Positions 6,361 through 12,609 of a stretch of 19,281 bases of DNA are shown piece after piece. The position numbers and the translations under genes are program-made. The stretch's first letter is position 1; the number at the start of each line of letters is the position of its first letter. This DNA is from Methanoregulaceae archaeon. Lineage in GTDB: Archaea; Halobacteriota; Methanomicrobia; Methanomicrobiales; Methanospirillaceae. The DNA is taken from positions 1 through 19,281 of the forward strand of contig JALOPT010000006.1 of assembly GCA_025453715.1 (NCBI GenBank). Direction: 5' to 3'. The notes beneath the pieces were generated by a model, which worked only from the letters and a program-made list of their open reading frames with translations, ran no database searches and was not told the DNA's origin.

Positions 6361-6380
6361 TCAGCTGTACAAATCAGCTG
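6361..6380 (+). repeat. Repeated TCAGCTG in the gar1 leader
   Basis: TCAGCTG occurs at 6361-6367 and 6374-6380. As CAGCTG is self-complementary the two copies can pair as a 6-bp hairpin with a 7-nt loop, at the expected RNA start of the proximal promoter. Confidence 0.35.
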
Positions 6381-6406
6381 CCCGGCATTCTATCGAGGTA
6401 ACTTCT

Positions 6407-6631
6407 GTGAGAGTAATTGGTCGCGCTCTGAATAGATATGGCCGGCGGATGCTGATCGTGCAATGTGATGCTGCACAACTCCCCCGTTTATATAGCGAGG
6501 TTATTGACCGGAGGATGAGACCCGTAGGGAAGATCATGGACGTGTTTGGAAAGGTCTCGTCCCCTTACGCGGTCGTTCTCTGTCGTAACCCCTGTGAAAC
6601 GGTGGCTGGTGAGAAGTTATATTCGAAGTAA
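6407..6631 (+). CDS. gar1: H/ACA ribonucleoprotein subunit Gar1
   Basis: Gar1 is the small beta-barrel subunit of the archaeal H/ACA guide RNP that makes pseudouridine in rRNA, contacting Cbf5. The 74 residues are typical of archaeal Gar1, with the conserved core PVGKIMDVFGKVSSPYAVV. The start is GTG, supported by GAGGT at 6395-6399 placed 7 nt upstream. It is followed after 13 nt by tfb, an arrangement seen widely in archaea. Confidence 0.93.
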   Translation: MRVIGRALNRYGRRMLIVQCDAAQLPRLYSEVIDRRMRPVGKIMDVFGKVSSPYAVVLCRNPCETVAGEKLYSK

Positions 6632-6644
6632 AAGGTGAGGCAGT

Positions 6645-7655
6645 ATGCAGGAAGTAGAAAAATTAAAAATTCTCCAGAACGAGAGGGAAGCTCTCAAAAA
6701 CCGGGTCAAGGAACGTGTTAAAGAGCACGAGAAGAAGGCCGAGGACCACACCGAGACCGTCTGCCCCGAATGTGGCAGCCGGCAGCTCGTCCACGACTAT
6801 GAACGTGCGGAACTGGTGTGCCAGAACTGTGGCCTTGTTATCGACGATGATTTCATTGACCGCGGGCCCGAATGGCGTGCATTCGACCATGACCAGCGGA
6901 TGAAGAGGTCAAGGGTTGGTGCGCCGATGACCTTTACGATCCATGACAAGGGTTTATCGACGATGATCGACTGGAGAAACCGTGACAGCTACGGGCGTGC
7001 AATCTCGTCGAAGAACCGTGCCCAGCTGTACCGCCTCCGGAAATGGCAGCGCCGTATAAGGGTTTCAAATGCGACCGAAAGAAACCTCGCATTTGCGCTC
7101 TCTGAACTTGACCGGATGGCATCGGCACTTGGTCTCCCGAGAAACGTGCGTGAGACTGCAGCAGTCGTATACCGTGACGCAGTCGATAAAAACCTCATCC
7201 GCGGAAGAAGTATTGAAGGTGTGGCCGCAGCAGCCCTCTACGCGGCATGCAGGCAGTGCAGTGTACCGAGGACGCTGGACGAGATCGCCGAAGTGTCCCG
7301 TGTTTCAAGAAAAGAAATCGGACGTACTTACCGGTTCATCTCCCGTGAACTCGGGTTGAAACTTCTCCCTACCTCACCGATTGATTATGTGCCCAGGTTC
7401 TGTTCAGGCCTCACCCTGAAAGGCGAAGTGCAGAGCCGTGCAGTCGAGATCCTCAGGCAGGCTGGCGAACGCGAGCTTACCAGCGGGCGCGGCCCGACCG
7501 GGGTCGCTGCAGCTGCGATCTATATTTCCTCAATTCTCGGCGGGGAGCGGCGGACCCAGCGTGAAGTCGCAGAAGTCGCAGGTGTGACCGAAGTCACCAT
7601 CAGGAACAGATATAAGGAACTGGCAGAAAAGTTAGATATCGAAATTATTCTTTAA
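6645..7655 (+). CDS. tfb: Transcription initiation factor IIB (TFB)
   Basis: TFB bridges TBP on the TATA box and RNA polymerase. The 336 residues begin with a charged helical stretch of about 38 residues, then a zinc ribbon with Cys40-Cys43 (CPEC) and Cys59-Cys62 (CQNC), the B-reader/linker region (EWRAFDHDQRMKRSRVGAP), and two cyclin-like repeats of about 90 residues each; the second ends with a helix-turn-helix (TQREVAEVAGVTEVTIRNRY) that reads the BRE. The N-terminal extension is real, because AGGTGAGG at 6633-6640 sits 4 nt before the ATG; methanosarcinal TFBs carry a similar extension. Nothing suggests a diverged paralogue. Confidence 0.97.
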   Translation: MQEVEKLKILQNEREALKNRVKERVKEHEKKAEDHTETVCPECGSRQLVHDYERAELVCQNCGLVIDDDFIDRGPEWRAFDHDQRMKRSRVGAPMTFTIHDKGLSTMIDWRNRDSYGRAISSKNRAQLYRLRKWQRRIRVSNATERNLAFALSELDRMASALGLPRNVRETAAVVYRDAVDKNLIRGRSIEGVAAAALYAACRQCSVPRTLDEIAEVSRVSRKEIGRTYRFISRELGLKLLPTSPIDYVPRFCSGLTLKGEVQSRAVEILRQAGERELTSGRGPTGVAAAAIYISSILGGERRTQREVAEVAGVTEVTIRNRYKELAEKLDIEIIL

Positions 7656-7661
7656 TAACCA

Positions 7662-7668
7662 TTTTTTT
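7662..7668 (+). terminator. Oligo-T terminator after tfb
   Basis: Seven T residues begin 7 nt after the tfb stop and 7 nt before the tRNA-Ala gene. They would separate the gar1-tfb message from tRNA transcription. Confidence 0.45.
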
Positions 7669-7674
7669 AGAGGA

Positions 7675-7746
7675 GGGCTTGTAGATCAGGGGTAGATCGT
7701 TACGTTCGCAACGTAAAGGCCGCGGGTTCAAATCCCGCCAAGTCCA
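7675..7746 (+). tRNA. tRNA-Ala (CGC anticodon)
   Basis: A 72-nt cloverleaf with acceptor stem GGGCTTG/CAAGTCC, which includes the G3:U70 wobble pair that identifies alanine tRNA. The anticodon stem TTACG/CGTAA holds the loop TTCGCAA (anticodon CGC, for GCG codons), and the T-arm is GCGGG-TTCAAAT-CCCGC. The discriminator is A; CCA is not encoded. Confidence 0.96.
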
Positions 7747-7884
7747 TGGTCGTTTTTACCCGTTCATATTGTCAGAACTGTTTTACAATTCACACAAGTG
7801 TTTGAAATCCCGGGACCGGGGAATGTTCAGCTGGAAGAACCCCTGCAATAACCGGCAATCGATCTAAACCGACATTCAGCAAGA

Positions 7885-7893
7885 GATATATGT
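7885..7893 (+). promoter_or_regulatory. Probable TATA box of tRNA-Ala(TGC)
   Basis: An A/T block around GATATATGT lies 34-42 nt before the mature 5' end, suggesting that the second alanine tRNA has its own promoter and is not processed from a joint precursor. Confidence 0.35.
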
Positions 7894-7926
7894 AAACACA
7901 TGAAACTAGTATAGCGCACTCTGTGC

Positions 7927-7998
7927 GGGCTCGTAGATCAGGGGTAGATCGTCACGTTTGCAACGTGAAGGCCACGGGTTCAAATCCCGTCGAGTCCA
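7927..7998 (+). tRNA. tRNA-Ala (TGC anticodon)
   Basis: A 72-nt cloverleaf very similar to the one 180 bp upstream. Acceptor stem GGGCTCG/CGAGTCC again has G3:U70. The anticodon stem TCACG/CGTGA holds the loop TTTGCAA (anticodon TGC). The T-arm is ACGGG-TTCAAAT-CCCGT and the discriminator is A. CCA is not encoded. This isoacceptor is often found in the 16S-23S rRNA spacer, but no rRNA is here. Confidence 0.96.
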
Positions 7999-8020
7999 TT
8001 TTGTTTTAATATATTTTTTT
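7999..8020 (+). terminator. T-rich terminator of tRNA-Ala(TGC)
   Basis: Several T runs follow directly after the tRNA, ending in seven T residues at 8014-8020. Confidence 0.5.
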
Positions 8021-8120
8021 AGTTATTGAAATTCCGCACCTTCAGGTCCGGCTGTATTTGAACGGCGGAGCCCCCGGATTGATGCGATAGTAATTATATA
8101 AAATATTTATAATAATATAT

Positions 8121-8174
8121 CCCGGTTTGAAATAAAGACAATATCGGGAATTCTCCTTTAACCCGGTTTAAAAT
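8121..8174. repeat. Direct repeat CCCGGTTTRAAAT
   Basis: CCCGGTTTGAAAT at 8121-8133 recurs as CCCGGTTTAAAAT at 8162-8174, with one mismatch in 13. Both are in the A/T-rich gap between tRNA-Ala and the convergent gene at 8254. The gap (7999-8253) shows no coding frame; a very A/T-rich block at 8094-8120 could serve as a promoter but has no gene in front of it. Confidence 0.35.
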
Positions 8175-8176
8175 TT

Positions 8177-8185
8177 AAAAAAAAA
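8177..8185 (-). terminator. Oligo-T terminator of the DUF2281-like gene
   Basis: Nine T residues on the minus strand begin 68 nt beyond the stop codon at 8254. Confidence 0.4.
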
Positions 8186-8253
8186 CGCTGGTGATGAAAA
8201 ATTATTATCCGCAATAATCGGCCTGCTGATAAAGAAGCAAAGGATACCCGTAT

Positions 8254-8631
8254 TTAATCAATCCAGTCCAGTAATTTCCCAGGTTCTTTTTCAACCCTGC
8301 GGGGGACAATTACCCGTCTTTCAGGTTCCCGGGTTTTCCCAACCGTTTGTGTTCCCCCGTATTCGGGATAGTCAGGAAGGATATCCTGGTCTGTGCGGGC
8401 AGTCATGGGGCGTTCATCTGCAAAGATTAGAGGTGCCGGGGGTGGGACTCCCCCCCTGATCTCATGAAAATTGTCGCAACTCATGATATTATTGGTACAA
8501 TTGGTAGTATTTTCGTCCCTTGTAATGAGAAAGTCTATAAAATCCTCGACCTCACGTTGCTGGTCAGGGGTCAGGCGTGATATCTTATCCTCAATCATTT
8601 CTATGCGGCTCCCTTTCTCAATTAATCTCAT
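8254..8631 (-). CDS. Small protein with DUF2281-like N-terminal helix
   Basis: A 125-residue soluble protein. Residues of the run MIEDKISRLTPDQQREVEDFIDFLITR resemble the DUF2281 motif (short helix, L-x-P turn, E-V-x-D-F-I/V-D-F-L), which is found in many small prokaryotic proteins, some of them antitoxin-like. The rest is a low-complexity, proline- and charge-rich stretch ending in GKLLDWID. I chose the ATG at 8631 because GTGGAG lies 6 nt upstream of it; the GTG at 8643 is part of that ribosome site. No toxin-like partner is beside it. Its function is not known and the DUF2281 link rests on the short motif only. Confidence 0.6.
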   Translation of the reverse strand: MRLIEKGSRIEMIEDKISRLTPDQQREVEDFIDFLITRDENTTNCTNNIMSCDNFHEIRGGVPPPAPLIFADERPMTARTDQDILPDYPEYGGTQTVGKTREPERRVIVPRRVEKEPGKLLDWID

Positions 8632-8756
8632 TATTATCTCCACATTTTTGCATATTAACCTGCATGGTCCATTCTGGCCAGGGATGCACGGTTTCGTTAT
8701 GTGAACAGGCTATTGGTTAAACCGGTTGAACTGCAGATTGCCTGTAAAATTCTGAA

Positions 8757-9428
8757 TCAGTCCTTTTTTCCCCATATGAATATATCCGTAATTTTAAATG
8801 ACCTGAACATGTTCAGAATGATGGATCCAACCCCGATCAACGATATCCCTATGATCAGCAATATTACCAGGCTGAAATTATCCTGCACAATCGGAAGGTT
8901 CCCGAATAAATAACCCGCGATCACAAATGAACAAACCCAGCCAACACCCCCGATTATGTTATAGGCGAGAAAATGAGGGTAATTCATCCGGCCAATGCCT
9001 GCGAAAAACGGTGCAAACGTCCTGACAAACGGAATAAATCGTGCAATAACGATGGTTAACCCCCCATATTTCTCAAAGAAGAAATGGGTCTTATCGATAT
9101 GTTCCTGCCTGATAACGGACAGGTTCATATCGAGAATTTTCTGCCCAAAATACCGCCCAATCCAGTAATTCAATGTATCTCCGAGTATTGCGGCGATTGA
9201 GAGGGTGATTAAAAGTATTTCAACGCTTAGTAACCCTTTTCCTGCTAACGCTCCTGCCACGAAGAGGAGTGAGTCCCCTGGCAGGAACGGGAAAACCACG
9301 ATACCTGTTTCAAGAAATATTATCAGAAAAAGTATGGCATATGTCCAGAACCCGTAAGCGGCAATAAGGACCGGAAGGTATTGATCGAAATTGAGGGTGA
9401 GGTCGATAATCGTTGAAAGCTGATCCAT
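8757..9428 (-). CDS. DedA/VTT-family integral membrane protein
   Basis: A 223-residue polytopic membrane protein of the DedA (SNARE-associated/VTT) family, whose members act in phospholipid scrambling or undecaprenyl/polyprenyl-phosphate recycling. Visible motifs are Glu40 in the first long hydrophobic segment, the re-entrant FPFLPGD (Asp52), GD at 83-84 with YWIGRYFG, and RFIPFVRTFAPFFAGIGRM with Arg130 and Arg136. Several hydrophobic segments follow. A TATA-like GTTATAAAG at 9453-9461 is centred about 28 nt before the ATG, which suggests a leaderless transcript, although GTGAG also sits 2-7 nt before the start. It is probably monocistronic; the substrate in archaea is not known. Confidence 0.92.
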   Translation of the reverse strand: MDQLSTIIDLTLNFDQYLPVLIAAYGFWTYAILFLIIFLETGIVVFPFLPGDSLLFVAGALAGKGLLSVEILLITLSIAAILGDTLNYWIGRYFGQKILDMNLSVIRQEHIDKTHFFFEKYGGLTIVIARFIPFVRTFAPFFAGIGRMNYPHFLAYNIIGGVGWVCSFVIAGYLFGNLPIVQDNFSLVILLIIGISLIGVGSIILNMFRSFKITDIFIWGKKD

Positions 9429-9452
9429 GTCTCACTAGATATTGGATGTTAA

Positions 9453-9461
9453 GTTATAAAG
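9453..9461 (-). promoter_or_regulatory. TATA box of the DedA gene
   Basis: It reads CTTTATAAC on the minus strand, centred 28 nt before the start codon. Confidence 0.45.
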
Positions 9462-9543
9462 TGTTCAACCCCGCTTTTGCCATTGAAAAAAGAATTGACA
9501 CGGATGTGATGGAATATTTACCGGCTGGAAAGGGAAGTCTTAC

Positions 9544-10077
9544 TCATACAAATCTCCCGATCAGGGTAAGTACCCGGCACGCATGCTCCCCGAGCGAGGT
9601 GAACAGGTATGCCTCGTCAAGGGATTTCCCGGCGGCAAATGTCCCGTGACCAGAAGCGATAGTAAGCTTGGAGAGACAGAGCGAGTCCGACACGTTCATT
9701 GCAAGTTCATCAGAACCCGGAGTGCCGTTCACCACAGGGATGACAGGGCAGAGCATTTCCCCCTCGCTGTCCCTTGGAACAATTTCCGGGGTAATGATTG
9801 AGAGTGCCACGGCATGGGCCGGGTGTGCATGAACAATTGCGTTATGGCGGGTTTTCCGGTATACTTCGCGGTGGACCCGGTACTCGCTTGATGCGCCCAT
9901 GGGGACCGGTCCGTCCAGAGGGACAAGTACTGGTTCACCCGGGTCATCAAGGTAGGCCCCGGTATGAGTAATAAAAAACCCGTCACCGGAACGGACACTC
10001 ATGTTGCCAAAATTCCCCCCTACGAGCCCCTCTGAAAACAATCTCCTTCCTATCCATTTGAATTCATCAGTATACAC
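9544..10077 (-). CDS. Class II aldolase (fuculose-1-phosphate aldolase-like)
   Basis: A zinc-dependent class II aldolase/adducin-type enzyme of 177 residues. It has the catalytic acid Glu65 (S-E-Y-x-V-H), zinc ligands His83 and His85 in VHAHPAHA, and the third zinc ligand His144 in ASGHGTF. The phosphate-binding N-terminal pattern GLVGGNFGNMSVR is also present. The methanogen homologue in Methanocaldococcus has been described as L-fuculose-1-phosphate aldolase, making dihydroxyacetone phosphate and lactaldehyde. The start is GTG at 10077: GAGGTG at 10084-10089 precedes it by 6 nt, better than the TTG at 10101. It overlaps the glycosylase gene by 28 bp and is the last gene of the run. The physiological substrate is uncertain. 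Confidence 0.85.
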   Translation of the reverse strand: MYTDEFKWIGRRLFSEGLVGGNFGNMSVRSGDGFFITHTGAYLDDPGEPVLVPLDGPVPMGASSEYRVHREVYRKTRHNAIVHAHPAHAVALSIITPEIVPRDSEGEMLCPVIPVVNGTPGSDELAMNVSDSLCLSKLTIASGHGTFAAGKSLDEAYLFTSLGEHACRVLTLIGRFV

Positions 10078-10685
10078 GCTTCGCACCTCTTTTTCCCACA
10101 ATATTCCTTTGCGTATTCAACGATATGTGCATGGGTCTGCCTGTAGGTACCAGGGTCAGATGGCAGGACCTCTTCAAAGAGTGCTTTCAACCGGGACTTC
10201 TGTTCCGGGATCCCGGCACACCCGCAAATATGGTGGGTATAGGCATCAATAACGAAACTCGACCTGTGAAAACCGTAGCATAAGATACTGTCCGCGGTCT
10301 CTTCGCCGATCCCGGATACCCGGAGTAGCCCCTCCCTGAGTAATTCAGTCGGGTATCCTGCCATCAACGCCAGACCGCCATATTCCTCAATTACAAACGT
10401 CGCAAGGGCTTTGAGACGTTTTGTCTTGACCCTGTAAAACCCGGTACAGCGTATTGCACGTTCAATCTCTCCATGGTCGGCATCATACAGGGCTGAAACT
10501 GAACAGAGCGAGTTTTCCTTCAACAATCCCAGCGCACGAACCACATTTTCCCAGCGGGTCTGCTGTGTCAGGACGGCCCCGATCAAGACTTCGTCCGTGT
10601 CACCCGGCCACCATGGGATATGCCCATAGTGACCTTCCAGGACCCGGACTATACGGGCACATTCAGACGAACTTGATCCCGACAT
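10050..10685 (-). CDS. HhH-GPD DNA glycosylase, endonuclease III-related
   Basis: A base-excision repair glycosylase of 211 residues. The helix-hairpin-helix is seen as SGIGEETADSI, followed by the catalytic Asp at about 147 in FVIDAYT. The lysine that makes endonuclease III a lyase is replaced by Glu in this hairpin, as in the MagIII-like 3-methyladenine glycosylases, so I expect a monofunctional enzyme; the base removed cannot be told. The C-terminal Cys cluster is Cys-x4-Cys-x2-Cys and then stops, short of the usual Cys-x6-Cys-x2-Cys-x5-Cys of 4Fe-4S members. The ATG at 10685 follows a GTG at 10688 that is equally possible. The gene overlaps npdG upstream and the aldolase downstream. Confidence 0.88.
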   Translation of the reverse strand: MSGSSSSECARIVRVLEGHYGHIPWWPGDTDEVLIGAVLTQQTRWENVVRALGLLKENSLCSVSALYDADHGEIERAIRCTGFYRVKTKRLKALATFVIEEYGGLALMAGYPTELLREGLLRVSGIGEETADSILCYGFHRSSFVIDAYTHHICGCAGIPEQKSRLKALFEEVLPSDPGTYRQTHAHIVEYAKEYCGKKRCEACILMNSNG

Positions 10686-11310
10686 CACGCATCTTGTTGT
10701 ACCGTGCGATGTTAAGGAGTAGCGGTGTCAGGCTCTCGATCATTGCCGAAACGGCAAGCGGTCCCGCATCGTAAGCCGCCAGCTTCGAGGTACCATTTAC
10801 CAAATCCATTACAACCGATTTTGCGTCAGAATCATCGCTGCAGACCGGGACGGCTACATCTATCTCGGTATCAAGGTCTTTCCAGCGGTTTGCGGCTATT
10901 GTATTGAATGCGGTCACTACCCTCGCACCCGGGAGGAGTTTTTTCACCAGCAGTCCTGCCGACCCTTCAGGGGGAGGGACGATGGTAAAAAATTCCCGTT
11001 TTTCCATAGGGTTGACAGGAGAGACCACAATTTTTCCTTCAAACCCCGAAAGTCCCGAGATGGTGCTTTCAAGGTGCTTAAATGGGACTGCGAGTATAAC
11101 CACGTCTGCAGCATCAACTGCCTCCTGGTTGGAGACCCCGGTACAGCTGCTTTTCAACCCGCGTTGTTTTAAGAGGTCAATAGTGCATTCACTTGTAGTA
11201 TGTGCCTTTTCTGTCTCACGTGACCCGAGTACCACATCATACCGTGAAGAGAGCCGCCTGGCCATACCTTCACCGATATCCCCGGTCCCGCCAACAATTC
11301 CAATCTTCAA
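10663..11310 (-). CDS. npdG: F420H2:NADP+ oxidoreductase
   Basis: This enzyme moves hydride between coenzyme F420 and NADP, supplying NADPH for biosynthesis in methanogens. The protein opens with a Rossmann motif IGIVGGTGDIG, followed by the SRET segment that contacts the NADP 2'-phosphate, then VVILAVPFKHLES, VNPMEK and VVTAFNTIAANRW, all typical of the family. Length is about 215 residues. I prefer the TTG at 11310, which has GGTGA 5 nt upstream and gives the usual MKIGIVGG opening; the GTG at 11319 is the alternative. It follows trx at a short distance, and its 3' end overlaps the glycosylase gene, so the genes are probably one transcript. Confidence 0.93.
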   Translation of the reverse strand: MKIGIVGGTGDIGEGMARRLSSRYDVVLGSRETEKAHTTSECTIDLLKQRGLKSSCTGVSNQEAVDAADVVILAVPFKHLESTISGLSGFEGKIVVSPVNPMEKREFFTIVPPPEGSAGLLVKKLLPGARVVTAFNTIAANRWKDLDTEIDVAVPVCSDDSDAKSVVMDLVNGTSKLAAYDAGPLAVSAMIESLTPLLLNIARYNKMRDVGIKFV

Positions 11311-11331
11311 GGAAGTCACCAGCCCGATAGA

Positions 11332-11601
11332 TCAGAGGAGCGGTTTCAGGTATGACTCAAGCGCCTCTGCACTGGTCACACCTTCAAGTGTCTGGATGAC
11401 CTTTCCATCCTTCTCGATGATTAACGTCGGTACTACCTGGATGCGGTATTTCTGGGCGAGTTCCATGTTCTGGTCCACATCGATTTTTTTTAGCTCGAAC
11501 GAATCCCCCATCTTCTTTTTGAGGTCATCAAGGATTGGTCCCTGGCGTTTGCATGGTCCGCACCATTCTGCATGAAAATCCATTAAAACCGGTTTTGTCA
11601 T
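11332..11601 (-). CDS. trxA: Thioredoxin
   Basis: A small disulfide reductase of 89 residues, in the size range of short archaeal thioredoxins. The active site is WCGPC (Cys14, Cys17) and the cis-proline is Pro58 in VVPTLI. AGGAAGG upstream of the ATG acts as the ribosome site, and a TTATAA at 11650-11655 implies a short leader. It is the first gene of the run with npdG, the glycosylase and the aldolase. The adjacent F420:NADP oxidoreductase might supply reducing power through NADPH, but no thioredoxin reductase is in the window, so this is only a guess. Confidence 0.93.
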   Translation of the reverse strand: MTKPVLMDFHAEWCGPCKRQGPILDDLKKKMGDSFELKKIDVDQNMELAQKYRIQVVPTLIIEKDGKVIQTLEGVTSAEALESYLKPLL

Positions 11602-11648
11602 ATTACAACTACCTTCCTCAGTTGTTGGAGAAAAAACAGATAAAGATT

Positions 11649-11656
11649 GTTATAAG
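11649..11656 (-). promoter_or_regulatory. TATA box of the trx-npdG run
   Basis: It reads CTTATAAC on the minus strand about 50 nt before the trx ATG, leaving a leader long enough to hold the AGGAAGG ribosome site. Confidence 0.45.
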
Positions 11657-11806
11657 ACCGATCGCTGAAAGTTGATTTCCTGTATACCCTGATTTAATGC
11701 AAAACTGCCCCCCCATTTCATATTTTTTATCCTGTTATTGCCTATCCTGTATCGAACGGTCAACAAGGGGCTAAAAGTTCAATCCACGCTGCAAATCCAG
11801 ATTGCT

Positions 11807-11813
11807 AAAAAAA
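11807..11813 (-). terminator. Oligo-T terminator of the TPR gene
   Basis: Seven T residues on the minus strand begin 8 nt beyond the stop codon of the TPR gene. Confidence 0.45.
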
Positions 11814-11821
11814 TGATTTGA

Positions 11822-12529
11822 TTAATTTTTCCATCGCCACGCAAAGAATACAACCATAAGTGCGATTGCGCCGATTGGTGCAAAGAAAAGCGGGACTTTC
11901 ATTGTTGGCTGTTGATTTAACGGCGGGAGTGTCATCGTAGGGCTAGGTTGCTGGAGCATTGTTCCGGTGGGAGATGACAGGTTCTTATTTATCTGGCTAA
12001 GCGCCATTTCACGGTTCTGTTGAGCACTTGTATACCCTGGATAAATCGTAAGTGCCCTGTCATATGATGCGATGGCATCATCGTACCGGTCGAGATACAA
12101 AAATGCATTTCCCCGGTTGTACCATGCGTCCGGATCATCAGGATTGATCTTAATCGCTTTGTCATATGATGCAATGGCATCATCGTACCGGTCAAGTATT
12201 CCCAGGGTTACACCCCGGTTAACCCATGCATCTGAATAACCAGGATCGAACCTGGTTGCATTGTCGTAGGACGCGACGGCATCATCATAACGGCCCAGGT
12301 TAAAAAGTGCGATTCCACGGTTATACCATGCCTTAGAGTACCCAGGATTTATCATGGTTGCATTGTCATACGACGTGATGGCATCTGTATACTGCCGGAG
12401 ACCGGCAAAGTCAATACCCTGGTTATAATACTCCTCTGCCGTCAGATCTGCCGCAGCAGCCAGGTTACAGGTGACGAACACGATCAGAATAATAGCGCTA
12501 AGTGTGCACACCCTGCTCACAATCTGCAT
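11822..12529 (-). CDS. Secreted, membrane-anchored TPR protein
   Basis: A 235-residue protein with a signal-like N-terminus (VCTLSAIILIVFVTCNLAAAAD), about five tetratricopeptide repeats of 34 residues (each with W-Y/V-N-R-G then Y-D-D-A-I/V-A-S-Y-D), a Ser/Pro/Thr/Gln linker and a C-terminal hydrophobic helix before RWKN. The repeats should face outside the membrane and bind an unknown partner. The ATG at 12529 is chosen because the signal peptide starts directly after it; a TTG at 12598 would add 23 residues without merit. At DNA level the repeats at 12061 and 12163 are nearly identical over about 30 bp with 102-bp spacing, suggesting recent internal duplication. It follows secD by 80 bp. 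Confidence 0.85.
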   Translation of the reverse strand: MQIVSRVCTLSAIILIVFVTCNLAAAADLTAEEYYNQGIDFAGLRQYTDAITSYDNATMINPGYSKAWYNRGIALFNLGRYDDAVASYDNATRFDPGYSDAWVNRGVTLGILDRYDDAIASYDKAIKINPDDPDAWYNRGNAFLYLDRYDDAIASYDRALTIYPGYTSAQQNREMALSQINKNLSSPTGTMLQQPSPTMTLPPLNQQPTMKVPLFFAPIGAIALMVVFFAWRWKN

Positions 12530-12586
12530 GAATTGTACTTCGAAAGCGCATAACTTCAGAGTATTGATCTGGTTTTTCACGAATGG

Positions 12587-12592
12587 AAAAAA
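12587..12592 (-). terminator. Oligo-T terminator after secD
   Basis: Six T residues on the minus strand lie 17 nt beyond the secD stop, with a further T run just before them. They may separate secF-secD from the TPR gene. Confidence 0.35.
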
Positions 12593-12609
12593 GTGCAAAA
12601 ATTATTGGA

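Noticed and set aside
10904..11575. A 223-codon plus-strand frame across npdG and trx
   Set aside because: It is antisense to two well-identified genes, Ser/Thr/Pro-rich without motifs, and has no promoter or ribosome site.
12061..12400. Regularly spaced repeats resembling a CRISPR array
   Set aside because: The 102-bp period is in frame with 34-residue TPR units of an open gene; there are no short identical repeats with unique spacers.
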